From assembly GCA_907163375.1 (NCBI GenBank), contig CAJQUW010011644.1:1-64000 (forward strand): 64,000 nucleotides of DNA, given 5' to 3'. The notes beneath the pieces are model-generated. The model worked only from the letters and a program-made list of their open reading frames with translations. It searched no databases and had not been told where the DNA came from. Below, piece by piece: positions 32,224 to 43,137 of the stretch. Positions within the stretch are counted from its first letter, which is position 1. Each line of letters opens with the position of its first letter. The DNA is from Prostheceraeus crozeri (taxonomy: Eukaryota > Platyhelminthes > Polycladida > Euryleptidae). The translations under genes were made by a program, and so were the position numbers.

Positions 32224-33799
32224 GGGGCTAGCGCGACAGACGATTGCCCACCTGCTGCGCTGTCATTCATCTTTGTGTTCTACTCTATCTGCTGAGGGGC
32301 AGTGCGACAGACAGGCGTCAGAGAGCACTTATGATTCTTTGTGGGCACAGGAGGGGTTTTTTCACTGATAGGTTTTATGATAAACATTTTGAATGGCAGC
32401 ATGTTGACTATTGCAAGCCATGTTAAATGTCATGTTTACATCGTCTGCATTCACACAGAAAATGCTGTTTCCTACAAATGAGTTTTCTACACAGACGTAT
32501 TCATTGTGTGAGTTCAAGGGTCGAGTCGTTGAACTAAGACTTATGCGTTTCTACAGGTCTTTATATCAGCTTTCAACACGCCTGCAATCTATGAAAGTTT
32601 TACCAACATAAAGTTGTTGACATAAAGTTTCTTACACCGCAGTTCATGTTTACGACTTTCATTTGAATGTCAGATTTGTATGTTCATCTGTCTATGATGA
32701 GTGTAAACGTTGTCACAGTTCTCCTTTATTTCCCGTAAACTAGTTGTGACACTTTTGTGTTTCACTTCATCTAGCAGGTTGATTTTTATCTCACACATAA
32801 TGTTTCCTATCTCATATGCATTCGACTAACAACGTTACAGGTTGTTATGTCTATACTTGTATGCTGTCGATGCAGAGTGCAAACACGCTGTCTGTCTTTA
32901 TTTACAAAACACACACATTCAATTTGATAAAGGCAAACAACACATTTAGTAAAGCTGGTACGCTAACGAGTGTGACTGCAGAAACATTTCACAAAACTTT
33001 TTTCAACGTTCGCCAGGTTTCACAACAACCTGTCAAAGACTTCTTACAAAACTTATTTCAACATTTGCATTTAAGCGAACATGTGCTTCACATATTCTAC
33101 ATGAATGGTTAACGCATGTCATATAAAACCCTAAATCCAACCGTAGAGGAGCCTAGCCTTGGATGATGGACTTTACAACCCAGGCGATTCAATGTCATGG
33201 AATCACACTCAACGTGTGTGACAACATCTGGTTTTATAAAACATTCAACACTTATTCCTATCCATCTCACTTTTATATCCAACATGTTAAACTTAGACTT
33301 GGTTTCAACCACTCAAGTCGTCAAAAACTTGCATGCGTTGTCTAATATTCAATTCATTCTGTACACAGATTCGCTTTACTTCACATCCAAAGTTAATGAC
33401 TACCTAACAGATGTATTCACTCTGAATTTACACTTCACCGTTTGTGAAAAGACTGTCACATAAAACATTTTACACACTGCAGTCCGGATCTCAACTAAGG
33501 ATAAAAACTTTCTAGTGCTGTGGCGAACACTGTTTTCATATAACATTCTAAACTCTCATTGCAGTAGAAAATTGCTTTTAGTAAACCTGATGAAGCGAAT
33601 CTAACAGTCACGAAGTTTGAATTTTCTAATAGGGAAACATTTGACAACTGTCTCCAATAAAACTTTCTAGCACTGTGAAAGTAAGTTACAAGACAATCTA
33701 CACTGTGCAGTAAAGCCTTCTAAAACTTTCTAGTGCTGTGATGAGTTCGGTCAGTCATACAACGTCAATGATCAAACTTTATTTTCACAAACGTGCGTC

Positions 33800-34480
33800 G
33801 CGGTAAATTATTTGACTACACTAACACTTGCATTTCATGACATGTGTGTTTCATAAAACATCATGATCAAACTTTTCTAACTATACATCAACCTGTGTTG
33901 CAATAAAAACTTTTACAAACCATGATCAAGTTTCTGACTAGACTTATGAATAAACGTCATGATCAAACTTTCTAACTATACATCAATCTGTGTTACAGTA
34001 AAAATATTTGACTATACTAAACTTTGCTTTTACAAACCATGATACACTTTCTGATGACACTCACGAATAAACGTCATGATCAAACTTTCTAACTATACAT
34101 CAACCTGTGTTGCAATAAAACTTTTGCAAACCATGATGCACTTTCTGACCTTTACTTTTACAAACATGTGTCGTAGTAAAACTAGTTGACTACACTAACG
34201 CTAACATTTATGACATGTGTTTCATAAAACATCATGATCAAACTTTTCTGACTATAGATCAACCTGTGATGTAGTAAAACCTTTACAAACCATGATAAAG
34301 TTTTTGAATAGACTTACGAATACAACGTTGATGATCAAACTTTTCTAACTATACATCAACCTGTGGTGCAGTAAAACCTTAATACAACATAATGAAGTTT
34401 CTGACTAGACTTATGAATAAACGTCATGATCAAACTTTTCTAACTATACATCAACCTGTGTTACAGTAAAACTTTTGTAC
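33800..34480 (-). repeat. Minisatellite in arm P4
   Basis: Inverted copy of the array; at variable sites it agrees mainly with P1. Confidence 0.72.
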
Positions 34481-36174
34481 GACACTGACAAGAGCTTGTT
34501 CACTAGCAAAGAGAGAAGTCTGTGATGTGTTGCGTGTGGCGCATGAATGTCCTCCCTTCATTCCTTCATCATTTCGTCATCGTGATAGAGACAAGAAGAA
34601 CTGATGGTTCATTCTCGCATGCTTGGCCAACTGTCGGGAGACAAGTGCAATGGAGATTTTATGAGGTAACCTGTAGCAGATAGCTAAATGTCGCCCTGGC
34701 GGTCAGAGTACAATGTTGAGACGAAAAATTGCAAACATGGTGCAGAGAGGTTTCACAAGGATTACCATTGCCCACGTCCCGTGCAGCTACGGACTTCACC
34801 GCTGTCTCGAAATCACCCACAGGAAGTATCACACCGAAAATCGTGCACCGTTCATGACTTGATCGCCAGACATGAAAACCGGTGGAGTTGGTAAGAGGTT
34901 GACAGACTTTGAGCAGCTTGATAGCAAGCCGTAGAGAGCTTGATTCACCAGCGTTTTGCAATGGAGATGTTTAGATGCTACCCATGACAAGATAGCTAAG
35001 ACTCAACCGATTGGCGTTCAAAGTGCTACGTTGAGAACTATGTCAAATGCCCAACATGAGACATGAGTTGCCCCAGCGGTTTCGGTCTAAACTATGACAC
35101 ACTCCCTTGCCACACTTATCACTACGGCATCGTCCGCCGTCCCGAAGGAACACCCTGTCAGTGGAATATTACAGCAAAACTCTCCGTGTCTTGCTCGCTT
35201 TCAGTGAAAAGCCGCTTAGTCGATGAGAAGACTGGCTCACTAAAAATCCTTTCATTGACTTCAGCAGAGTCGAACACCCCAGAAAACCTCCAAAACTAGT
35301 GAATTTAAATTTTTCAACTTTTTAGCACTACTTATGAAATTTTATAAGTAGTCTATCACTTAGGGCAGGTCAATAGCAACCGAACCTTTTTTGAATCAAG
35401 TCAAATGGACTTGTAGAAGCAAAGTTACAAGCCTTTAAAGTTTTGGAGTCCTTTATGGCCTGGAGACGAAGGCCATCTCCTGGCGAACCTCTAAGTCTGG
35501 CGCCTTAGCTGACTTCAGCAATGAAATTTTCTAAGTCGGTTTCTTACAGAAACCCGGTTTTTCAGATTTCCAATGCTATCATCGGAGCTCCAGAGTTCAC
35601 CTACCCCAACCCAGTCGGGAGGAGAACTGATTTCCACAAGCCGAGTTTCCACTTATATAGTGTGTGGCGATCAGCTGATGACGTAATACCCATCATCCAA
35701 ACACTAAAAACCCGTCTATCTCTGATTCTAGTGCTCCGATGGAGCTGGAAATACGCCATTTCCAAGTAGAATTTGACTCTGAGTCCGAATCTGGCCTCCA
35801 TTTTCCCATCCGATGCTTCGGTTTGGCTCTACAGCCCACAGCCATCGCAAAAATTCTAACTTAGTCGTTTTTCGGAAAAAATGATGAAAAATTTTTTCTC
35901 TCCGATGGCTTTCAAATTTAGCATGCCGAAGCAGAATGTGATGCTGATTCCAAATCAGGTCTCTGATTTCCCGTCAGAGGCTTGCTTCACCCGCTAGAGC
36001 GATTTTCATAAACATTCTAACTCTGTCGTTTTTTCGTCAAGGTCCCAAATTTTCAATAACATCTCACCTCTAAACGGAGGCAGATACGAACAAGCCATGT
36101 TTTCCACTGAATTTGTCTCACTCCCAGCTTTCAAACGAGCTATTGCACGACTTTGTGCGATGTCTACAACCAAA

Positions 36175-36860
36175 GTTAGAAGATCGCTGCCGAGGGGGGG
36201 GGGGGGGTGGCGGTCAGAACTGTTTCTCTCCGATGTCGCTGGAAACATCCTTCCTAACCCAAAATTGACCAAAAATTCCGAATCCGGCCTCCGTTTTCCC
36301 ATCCGAGCACTCCTTCATGTCGAAAAATGGACTTTCTCATCCCAAAACCTCCAACACCTGACTTTTCCAAGTCTGACGGTTTCCTGCCATTTTCCTCCCT
36401 AAACCCAAGAAAATTAGTCCAAACTGAGCTTTCCACTGCATTTTTCTCACTTTTAGCTTTCAAATGAGCTATTGGACGACTTTCTACCATCTCTCATACC
36501 AAAGTTGGAAGTTTGGCAGGAGGGGGGGGGGGTGTCAGAACTTTTTCTATCCAATTGAGTTGGGAAGAAGTTCCTAGACCCAACCTTGACCAAAACGTCC
36601 GAATTTGCACTCCATTTTCCCTTCCGAGGTCTCCTTCTACCCGAAAAACGACTTTTCTCATCCCAACACCTCCAACACCTGACTTCTCCAACTCTGACGG
36701 TTTCCTGCCATTTCCTCCCTAAACCCAAGAAAATTAGCCCAAACTGAGCTTTCCACTGCATTTTTCTCACTCTTAGCTTTCAAATGAGCTATTGCACGAC
36801 TTTGTACGATGTCTACAACCAAAGTTGGAAGTTTGGTAGGAGGGGGGGACGTCCTCGAAA
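36175..36860 (-). repeat. Subterminal ~330-bp tandem units, right arm (three units)
   Basis: G-runs at 36,194-36,207 (G14), 36,522-36,532 (G11) and 36,842-36,848 (G7) mark three units, each after CCAAAGTTGGAAG or a near copy. The middle unit (about 36,440-36,770) has no counterpart in the left arm and accounts for the length difference between the arms. Confidence 0.7.
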
Positions 36861-37164
36861 TTTTTTCTCTCCGATTGAGCTGGAAATCACACCACAGATG
36901 TAGAATTTCACGCTGAATCCAAATCTGGCCTCCGTTTTCTCATCCGAGGCCTCCTTCATGCCGAATTCCAGCCTTTCTCATCCCAACACCACCAACATCC
37001 ACCCTTTCCACACTCACTCCCTCACACATCACCTTCCTTCCCATCCCTTACCCGAACACTCCTTCCTTCCTTCCAGAGGGGGGAGGGAACAGTTTCCTCC
37101 TCTCGGACCCATCCTTCCATCACATCCTTGACCCTCTCCCTCACCTTCCCGCCAGAGGGGGGGC

Positions 37165-37195
37165 TGAGTCAGCCTGATGACTCATCGATGACTCA
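37165..37195. promoter_or_regulatory. Three AP-1-type motifs in the right terminus
   Basis: TGAGTCA at 37,165-37,171 and TGACTCA at 37,178-37,184 and 37,189-37,195 mirror the left-end array. Confidence 0.5.
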
Positions 37196-37239
37196 TCACT
37201 GCACCGCACTGCGTCTGGGATGGGGTTACTACTTATAGA

Positions 37240-37819
37240 CTGTTCCGTTTGCGTTGAAACAGCATACAATGGTAGTAGTCTCGCCTTTTTCTCCCGATGC
37301 AACAATTCCTACTTGTTTCATACCTTTTTTTGAAACGATCTTTGGTTGCTTGTTGGAAACCGCTGTATCCCAGTTTCATCGACGTTAAATATATTGTCAG
37401 GAGTGAAGGGATACTTCAGAAAGTGCTTGTCTACTAAGAAAGCCACTAAGCCAATGATAACCGGCTCTTTCTTTTTCCTAAATGGATTTGGAATTTATTG
37501 CGAGTTATGAACTCATATGCCAACCTCCTTAAGTCACTAGGTGTCATCCGTACATCCTAGTCTGGAGCTTCAAGACATGTTCGACAAGTGCCTGCTCTTG
37601 TTCCTCATTAATCATACACTTAATTGGACCTCGCTGCCCTGTTTGTGAACCACCTTTCACAAATCTAAATAAGGTTGTTTGTGGAACGTCATGTCTTTTC
37701 GCTGCTTCTGCATAAGATAACCCGGCTTGTCCCATATCGTTAGCAGCTGCTCTTATATTTTCGATGGTCTATTTGAACCGAGTCTTTGCTCCCGGCTTTG
37801 GTTTGTAACTCGAATGTAT
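37240..37819 (-). pseudogene. pogo-like transposase, N-terminal HTH and first catalytic block
   Basis: The exon opens after TTTTTCCTTCAG at 37,820. It reads GLSYAEAAKRHDVPQTTLFRF, a Psq-type helix-turn-helix, then MINEEQEQALVEHVLKL. In other frames it continues with MTPSDLRRLAYEF, then NIFNVDETGIQ with the first catalytic Asp near 37,400, and GMKQVGIVASGEKG. At least one in-frame stop upstream of the HTH and two frameshifts are present. Order and spacing match Tigger/pogo transposases and the DDE exon at 12,819-13,353. Confidence 0.82.
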
Positions 37820-38164
37820 CTGAAGGAAAAAGATACCCAGGTGTTAGTTATGTATAGGCCTATTTGACTATATTTTGAACCTATAAGACCCTAGGCCCTA
37901 CACCATTTTCTGTCTATGCACCTGAAAAATCTCCACCTAAAGGTCATGCACCTTAGCACATGGTTTTTTTAAATTTGCAATTGTATTGTCAGATTATATT
38001 ATTTTATGACACTTTCAATACAAGTTTATTTGAAATAACAACTTAACAGCATGCAAAGACAAAGCTAAGCCAAAATGAATTCCAGTTCACTCAAGCATAT
38101 GATTGTACCAGTCATGAGTGACCTTTCATTACCATCAGTTACCATGATAAGCCTAAGGCTACGT

Positions 38165-38936
38165 CCCTGTGGGAACGAATCTTGCGAAAAACTGGCGAAT
38201 GTCAGCTGCAGAATATCATGCTAAAGTTCAGTCATATTTGCGGGATATTCGCTGGCGAAGTTCGCCGGCGACAATTCGCGCTCTATATGTCACCTTTTAC
38301 TTTTGACTTTCTCTCTTATTTTCTTTAGTAATCCGCCTCCACAGCCGAGGCTCTATTTTATCCCTCACCTCCTCACCATCACCCACATATGGCTAATCTA
38401 TCTAAGAAATAAGTGTAGACTATCATTCTTTGATAATGATAAGAATATAGAGAATCCGCATATATCAATTTTCATAACATCTCTTGACATTCAATAATTT
38501 ACAACAATGCTAAATATTTGAATAATATCATAGTATTTGCTGCGACATTTATGGAAGATAAATACATTTTTTAGTTTAAGCCTTCGTGAATTAAAAAAAG
38601 ATCCCTTTTATCAGATCAGACTGAGTATACAATATATGTTCATGTGAAGGTAATATACCAAGATTACTACTTACCAATTAGTTGCTACAATATCCACGAT
38701 TTCGCCAGTTGGCGAAAAATCAGCTCGCATTAGTAACCAAATATCTACCAGCCAATTATAGCAACTTTTTCGCCACCTGTCGTTTTTTAATTTTACACAT
38801 GTTTTTGGATAAATTATGACCATTTTCACATGCGGAGATAGTTTTTACACGAAAATGAACCCTTAAAAAAATTATCCACAAAATCGCTACCTCGCCAGAT
38901 TATCTGTTGATATTAGCAAGATGCGTTCCCACAGGG
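38165..38936. mobile_element. Non-autonomous DNA element with CCCTGTGGGAACG ends
   Basis: Left end CCCTGTGGGAACGAATCTTGC and right end (inverted) CCCTGTGGGAACGCATCTTGC match except at one base. No coding content. TTCGCC/GGCGAA words cluster at both ends (38,190-38,275 and 38,700-38,785). No clean target duplication could be found, so the superfamily is open. It lies within the pogo-like element, between the transposase 5' end and the right terminus. Confidence 0.6.
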
Positions 38937-39344
38937 GTCAAATACAGTAGGCCTACACACAGACGAATTATAAGATGACCTTAGTTATTGAGATTATCTG
39001 ATAAATTCTCAGTGGAGATGAGGAATCCCTCTTCGTATAGGTATGTGCGTGCATCAAATACATGTACGTGTACAATCTCGGCAATCTACGTAGGCTATGC
39101 GATGTAGTATATATTCCAATGGCTGATGTGCGCCTATTATTGCATAATAGGCCTATGATTGATATAAGCTTACCTAATGAAGTTCATGACAGGGCTAGCT
39201 ATAGGCATATAGTAAGCTATAGGCTAAACATCATAAATGAGTTGCATTCCTAATAAACTATCTTAAATGAGTCAAAATAATCATTGCCTTACATAATTGA
39301 AATGAATTAGTTCTATCAAAAGTAAAATTTTTAGAACAATTGCA

Positions 39345-39765
39345 TTACGGGTATGATGGATTGACGTTCCACCATACCTTCACACATACACCCTATCATG
39401 CCCTTAACGGTAGCATTTACGTAATACCAATCAGACTATGTGTAGTTTTGCATTTTTGTCTATCCTTTATAATATTAGATGATCTACTATTTTAATTAAG
39501 ATGATAAACACCTACTTCTGTTACGAAGCAGAAAAGACAGATCTAATTGAAGTTTATCTCGAAGACATTAATCGTCACCTACCTGTGCTCGGCGACGGCA
39601 GCCGACTGAAATCCCCCAGCTAGCGATGGAGCTGTCAAAACTGTCACGTGATTTTAATGAGTAAGTCAACAATTAGTACGGTTGGCTTAACGTCACCTTA
39701 TCGTGATTCGTGGGAATCGATGTTATTCCATCATAGGGAACATTCCATCATGGGCCCAGTTCCCC
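39345..39765. repeat. Right terminal and subterminal repeats of the pogo-like element
   Basis: Contains GGTATGATGGA (39,350), TTCCACCATACC (39,370), ATTCCATCAT (39,725 and 39,742) and the terminal GGGCCCAGTTCCCC followed by the TA duplication. It mirrors the left end at 11,087-11,340. Confidence 0.6.
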
Positions 39766-39767
39766 TA

Positions 39768-41640
39768 ACCATAGGCGCACATACGTAAGTTTTGACGGGG
39801 TTCAATTTGGTATTAAAATTAAAGTTAATAGTTTGTGAAGCTTGGCTCATGTTTACCTTATCTCTTCTCTGATGCTGCTAAAGAAGGCGACAATTTAGGA
39901 GCAAAAACTCTATCAATTATAGAAATGATGCTTAATCCTGTAATTCCAGTGGCACCACAAGTTGCATTGCAAATGCTAGAAAAACTAATTGCGGTTTTCT
40001 AGTTGCATTGCATTCGAATTGCATAAAGACTTATAATATTCAATAGTTCTATGTAAATTCAAACAATAACAATTACTAAATACTCTTCAACTGGAATAGT
40101 TTGCATTATTTTTCATTCAAATGAAGCTAATCTATACAAAATGCTTATGTTCTGTCATAAACTTATTATTTATTGTATATTTATCATTCATCTCTTGTTT
40201 GTTACAGGCCTAGTCCAACATCACCACCCGATGTAGCAGAGGGAAGTGTGGAAAATGATCTAAAAGAAACTTTACAGTGAATCAAAAATGCTAAAAAGAC
40301 AAAATAAAAGATAAAAAATCAATGTTCTTTTGTGAATAATGACGTTTTATGAATGATCATGAAATACGCTTCATAATAATGCTCTATACATAATGTAGAC
40401 TGATTATCAGATTAACGTTTCTGAGATAGCTACAATTATATTTCAAAAGTTAATTTTTCTTTGGGCAGGAGTTTCACCGAAATAGTAAGGGGCTTTAAAG
40501 AAAAATGCAAACGTCTCATGTACGTTTCAAGTTGATTATTGCCATTGTCTATGTCAGTATTATAATCAGTAAAGCTAGCTTGATTATTGCTGATACTCTT
40601 GATCATATCAAGCGTCACTATGCAACGGCGAAGTTAGAAAGCAATAATGGGACCTACCAAAAATACTGAATTCCCAATACAAAAGGACGGGATTTCCCAC
40701 AATTCTATGGGACAAACTGGGCCAATAGGCAATAGGAACCGATTTCCCTAAAATTCAAAGGGACGAAACTTCCCAATAAAGCCATAGGATGGAGCATGGA
40801 TGGAGCTCCATAGCAATAGCACTGCTTGCTATAGGAAAGTTACAATAATTCCGTAGAAAGTTTCCTATAGGTGTGCCATAGATTTTGGTTAATCGGGATA
40901 GCAGGCCATCGAATTGTTTATTCAACAAACATTACCTCTCCAAGGCTGTCATGACACGGAATCTGAGAAACAATATCATTTCCTTCAAAACAATATCAAT
41001 GCTTTATAGCATTTTTATTGCAATGCTCTCCGGGACAAGCCGTAGCATTATTAGATTACAATTTTGCAGCTACATTATATAAATATATTTTTTCACCGGG
41101 TCAAGGCTCAACAGGTCAAAAAGTGATCAAATATTTTTTGGAAAGTAATCTCCGCAAACAACGGAATCTCTTGACATAAAAATGTTCACTGTGCATGTAT
41201 ACCTGATGTATAGCAAATGTATGCTGATATTTTTTGAGTCGATCAACTTTCGAGTCGATGCTGGAGTGTACATGGTCACGATTGCGTCAGTGTCTCCGAC
41301 TATCACTAAGATTCTTAATTTTCCATTGCACTATTTTAAATTTTGGGAGCTGTAGGTGAGACTATCAAAAACAATACACGATGATGCGACAACAGAAAGC
41401 TTAGACCTGCATGATGAAACGCATTTCTGCGTTTTCGTCACATTCTTGTCAAAGAGCTACATCCATATGTTTGCTTTCAATTAAGTGGAAGTTTGACTTC
41501 AAATGAATATGGAACATCCACTTTAGTCTGATTAAGAGAGAAAAGCATCAGTCATGCTATTTTGTTTAAGCGTGATAACTTATTTCTATTCGTTGTACGA
41601 TGTGAGCATTTAAATTTAATTGTTGTTCCTAAAATATCAT
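39768..41640. other. Spacer with a GGGAC/CCCAT-rich palindromic patch
   Basis: No gene seen. Between about 40,645 and 40,890 repeated GGGA/TCCC and CCATAG/CTATAGG words suggest a small fold-back element like the one at 9,657-9,754; ends not definable. Confidence 0.35.
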
Positions 41641-41702
41641 TGTTACAGACTTAAGGTAGCAAGACAACTTCCACACAAACTTAAGAAAACATTTATATCA
41701 CT

Positions 41703-41769
41703 ATGAAGTTATCGCACTGGCTTTTGCTCTTTGTTATCGTAGAGTTACTACGCCCATCATCTACCAACA
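41703..41769 (+). CDS. Candidate first coding exon with signal peptide
   Basis: ATG at 41,703 opens MKLSHWLLLFVIVELLRPSS and runs into a strong donor, AACA|GTAAGT, at 41,770. A Lys near the start, an 11-residue hydrophobic core and small or polar residues after it fit a secretory signal peptide. A phase-1 intron right after the signal peptide is common in secreted and cell-surface genes. GTTACAG at about 41,640-41,650 could be a splice acceptor in the 5' leader. The gypsy element begins 268 bases downstream, so it would sit in the first intron. No later exon was found in this window. The rest of the gene is unknown. Confidence 0.42.
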
Positions 41770-42036
41770 GTAAGTCATTCCAAAATAGTTGGGTTCTGGC
41801 TCTATTTTGTTTTCCGTGCAATTGTCATTACACAAATGTAGTAAATTCGTGAGCAGAACGCTGTGAATCATATAGCATAAAATTTTGATGATTGAGTTTC
41901 ATTATCGCTCCATCGCAGTTTTCAGAAACTGAAATCATACTTACATAAGCACATTTGAGCCAGCGATTGCACTTCTCTAAAATGTTTGAAGGTCCTGCAT
42001 TTTCTGAAGCTGTTGATTGGAAAAAAGTCATGAAGG

Positions 42037-42239
42037 TGTAATGTATAGACGTTTGAACTTTCAGACAGGAAGAAGTCGAAGGACAAGTCAGATAGAGCTA
42101 TATTCACAATCGTATAGCAGAATAACGAGAACTCAGCTAACAAGCTTTTCACAGGCTTTTCTTTTGAAACTTTTCTATTCGGTTTAAACGTGGCTCAACT
42201 TAAAACAAAGATCCTATTAAAACATCGGCACTCATTACA
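42037..42239 (-). repeat. 3' LTR of the gypsy-type element
   Basis: A 203-bp repeat whose ends read TGTAAT and ATTACA. Bases 42,037-42,125 are repeated at 55,645-55,730. It is adjacent to the polypurine tract. Confidence 0.85.
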
Positions 42240-42254
42240 CTCCCCCTACACCAC
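42240..42254 (-). other. Polypurine tract
   Basis: Minus strand GTGGTGTAGGGGGAG directly precedes the LTR start TGTAATGAGTGCC, the expected position of the plus-strand primer. Confidence 0.75.
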
Positions 42255-42581
42255 AAAATTGGGGACGGTTAGAGACGGACATACACAAAAGACTCGACAA
42301 AGCAAATATATAACAGCTATAATATAGATATAATAATATGTATTAGGTACATAGAATACAAAATGTCACTAGCAAGACAATTAAACACTTTTGCAAGAAG
42401 AGCTTGCTCATTGAAGACTTTCAGTAAGTACAGGAATCGAAAAAAGTCACTCATCCTCCACGGGCTCCGTCACAGATAATTGACAGGGATCCGTTTCCAA
42501 GCCACTGAAGGTAGTCAAGTGTGTCGAATGTTCACGATGGTACGGCATCTCACACGGATCGGTATCCGAATCACTGAAGGT

Positions 42582-43137
42582 GGCTGGTTACAAACAACAA
42601 GCAAAGTCAGAATGAAAAATTGATAAACTACAAGCATAGCCATAGTGGCCAAGATATTTACTAAATTGACGGAACCAACACCACAAACTAATGTCAATGA
42701 TCCTAAAGGATTGGTGGTATTGCGCTATTGCCTGAGTTGTGGTTATGTCGTGTGTGAAGTCTGGTTTGATTACCGTGTATTTCCGAAGTTATGGTTATGC
42801 TTGTTGTTTGTAGCAGGCTGGTTACAAACAACAAGCAAAGTCAATGAAAAATTAATAAACTACAAGCATAGCCATAGCGGCCAAGATATTTACTCAATTA
42901 ACCCAACCAACACCACAAGCTAATGTTAATGATCCCAAAGGATGCGCACTTCAGTCCCCATCCTCCTGCATGCCCTGCAACGGACACAGCAGGCTCTCAA
43001 AGTTGATCAAATTTCACGGATTTTACGAAATTTGACCATCTCCTCTACTAATTTCAAGGATGGCCATAGCGGCCAAGATATTCACTCAATTAGCCCAACC
43101 AACATTAGAACTTATGCTAATGATCCCAAAGGATGCG
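42582..43137 (+). repeat. Left MULE terminal repeat, internally duplicated
   Basis: The terminal sequence occurs twice: 42,582 to about 42,715 and again from 42,816, where the full repeat (to 43,137) matches the right end. The first 234 bases end in GCTTGTTGTTTGTAGCA, an inverted version of their own start, so this piece looks like a small fold-back derivative sitting at the MULE tip. Confidence 0.7.

Larger units (their letters stand above)
13360..37233. mobile_element. Giant palindromic element, unassigned family
   Basis: A 23,874-bp insertion splits the pogo-like gene. The flanks are TATGGA (13,354-13,359) and TATAGA (37,234-37,239), a 6-bp duplication with one mismatch. Both ends begin AGTAGTAACCCCATCCCAG inward. 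Inside, the order is arm (13,360-18,199), core (18,200-20,638), inverted arm (20,639-24,993), arm (24,998-29,638, holding a mariner), inverted core (29,639-32,077), inverted arm (32,078-37,233). The two halves are inverted copies with about 1-2% difference by eye, so it is recent. AG..CT ends and a 6-bp duplication are also features of Polintons, but no PolB, integrase or capsid gene is seen. It could depend on enzymes supplied in trans, or be an undescribed family. Confidence 0.85.
32078..37233 (-). repeat. Inverted arm P4 of the giant element
   Basis: Complete inverted arm with the right terminal repeat. At several variable sites it groups with P1 rather than with its neighbour P3, as expected if the right half is an inverted copy of the left half. 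It carries three subterminal units where P1 has two. Confidence 0.9.
11087..39765 (-). mobile_element. pogo/Tigger-like DNA transposon, split by a 23.9 kb insertion
   Basis: The left end reads TA|GGGGAACCGGGCC and the right end, in reverse complement, reads TA|GGGGAACTGGGCC. Inverted ends with a TA duplication (11,085-11,086 and 39,766-39,767) are diagnostic of the Tc1/mariner/pogo superfamily. Between them lies a minus-strand transposase gene in at least three exons: N-terminal HTH at about 37.2-37.8 kb, DDE core at 12.8-13.35 kb and a Cys/His C-terminus at 11.8-12.4 kb. Removing the inserted giant element leaves about 4.8 kb, a normal length. The transposase carries several frameshifts, so it is dead as well as interrupted. 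Confidence 0.88.

Noticed and set aside
13360-37233. Herpesvirus-like genome with inverting unique region
   Set aside because: The inverted-repeat layout is similar, but no herpesvirus gene is present and the coding content is tiny. Inverted duplication explains the flipped core.
13360-37233. Calling the giant element a Polinton outright
   Set aside because: Only the 6-bp duplication and AG..CT ends agree. No polymerase, integrase, ATPase, protease or capsid gene is visible, and I cannot compare termini without a database.
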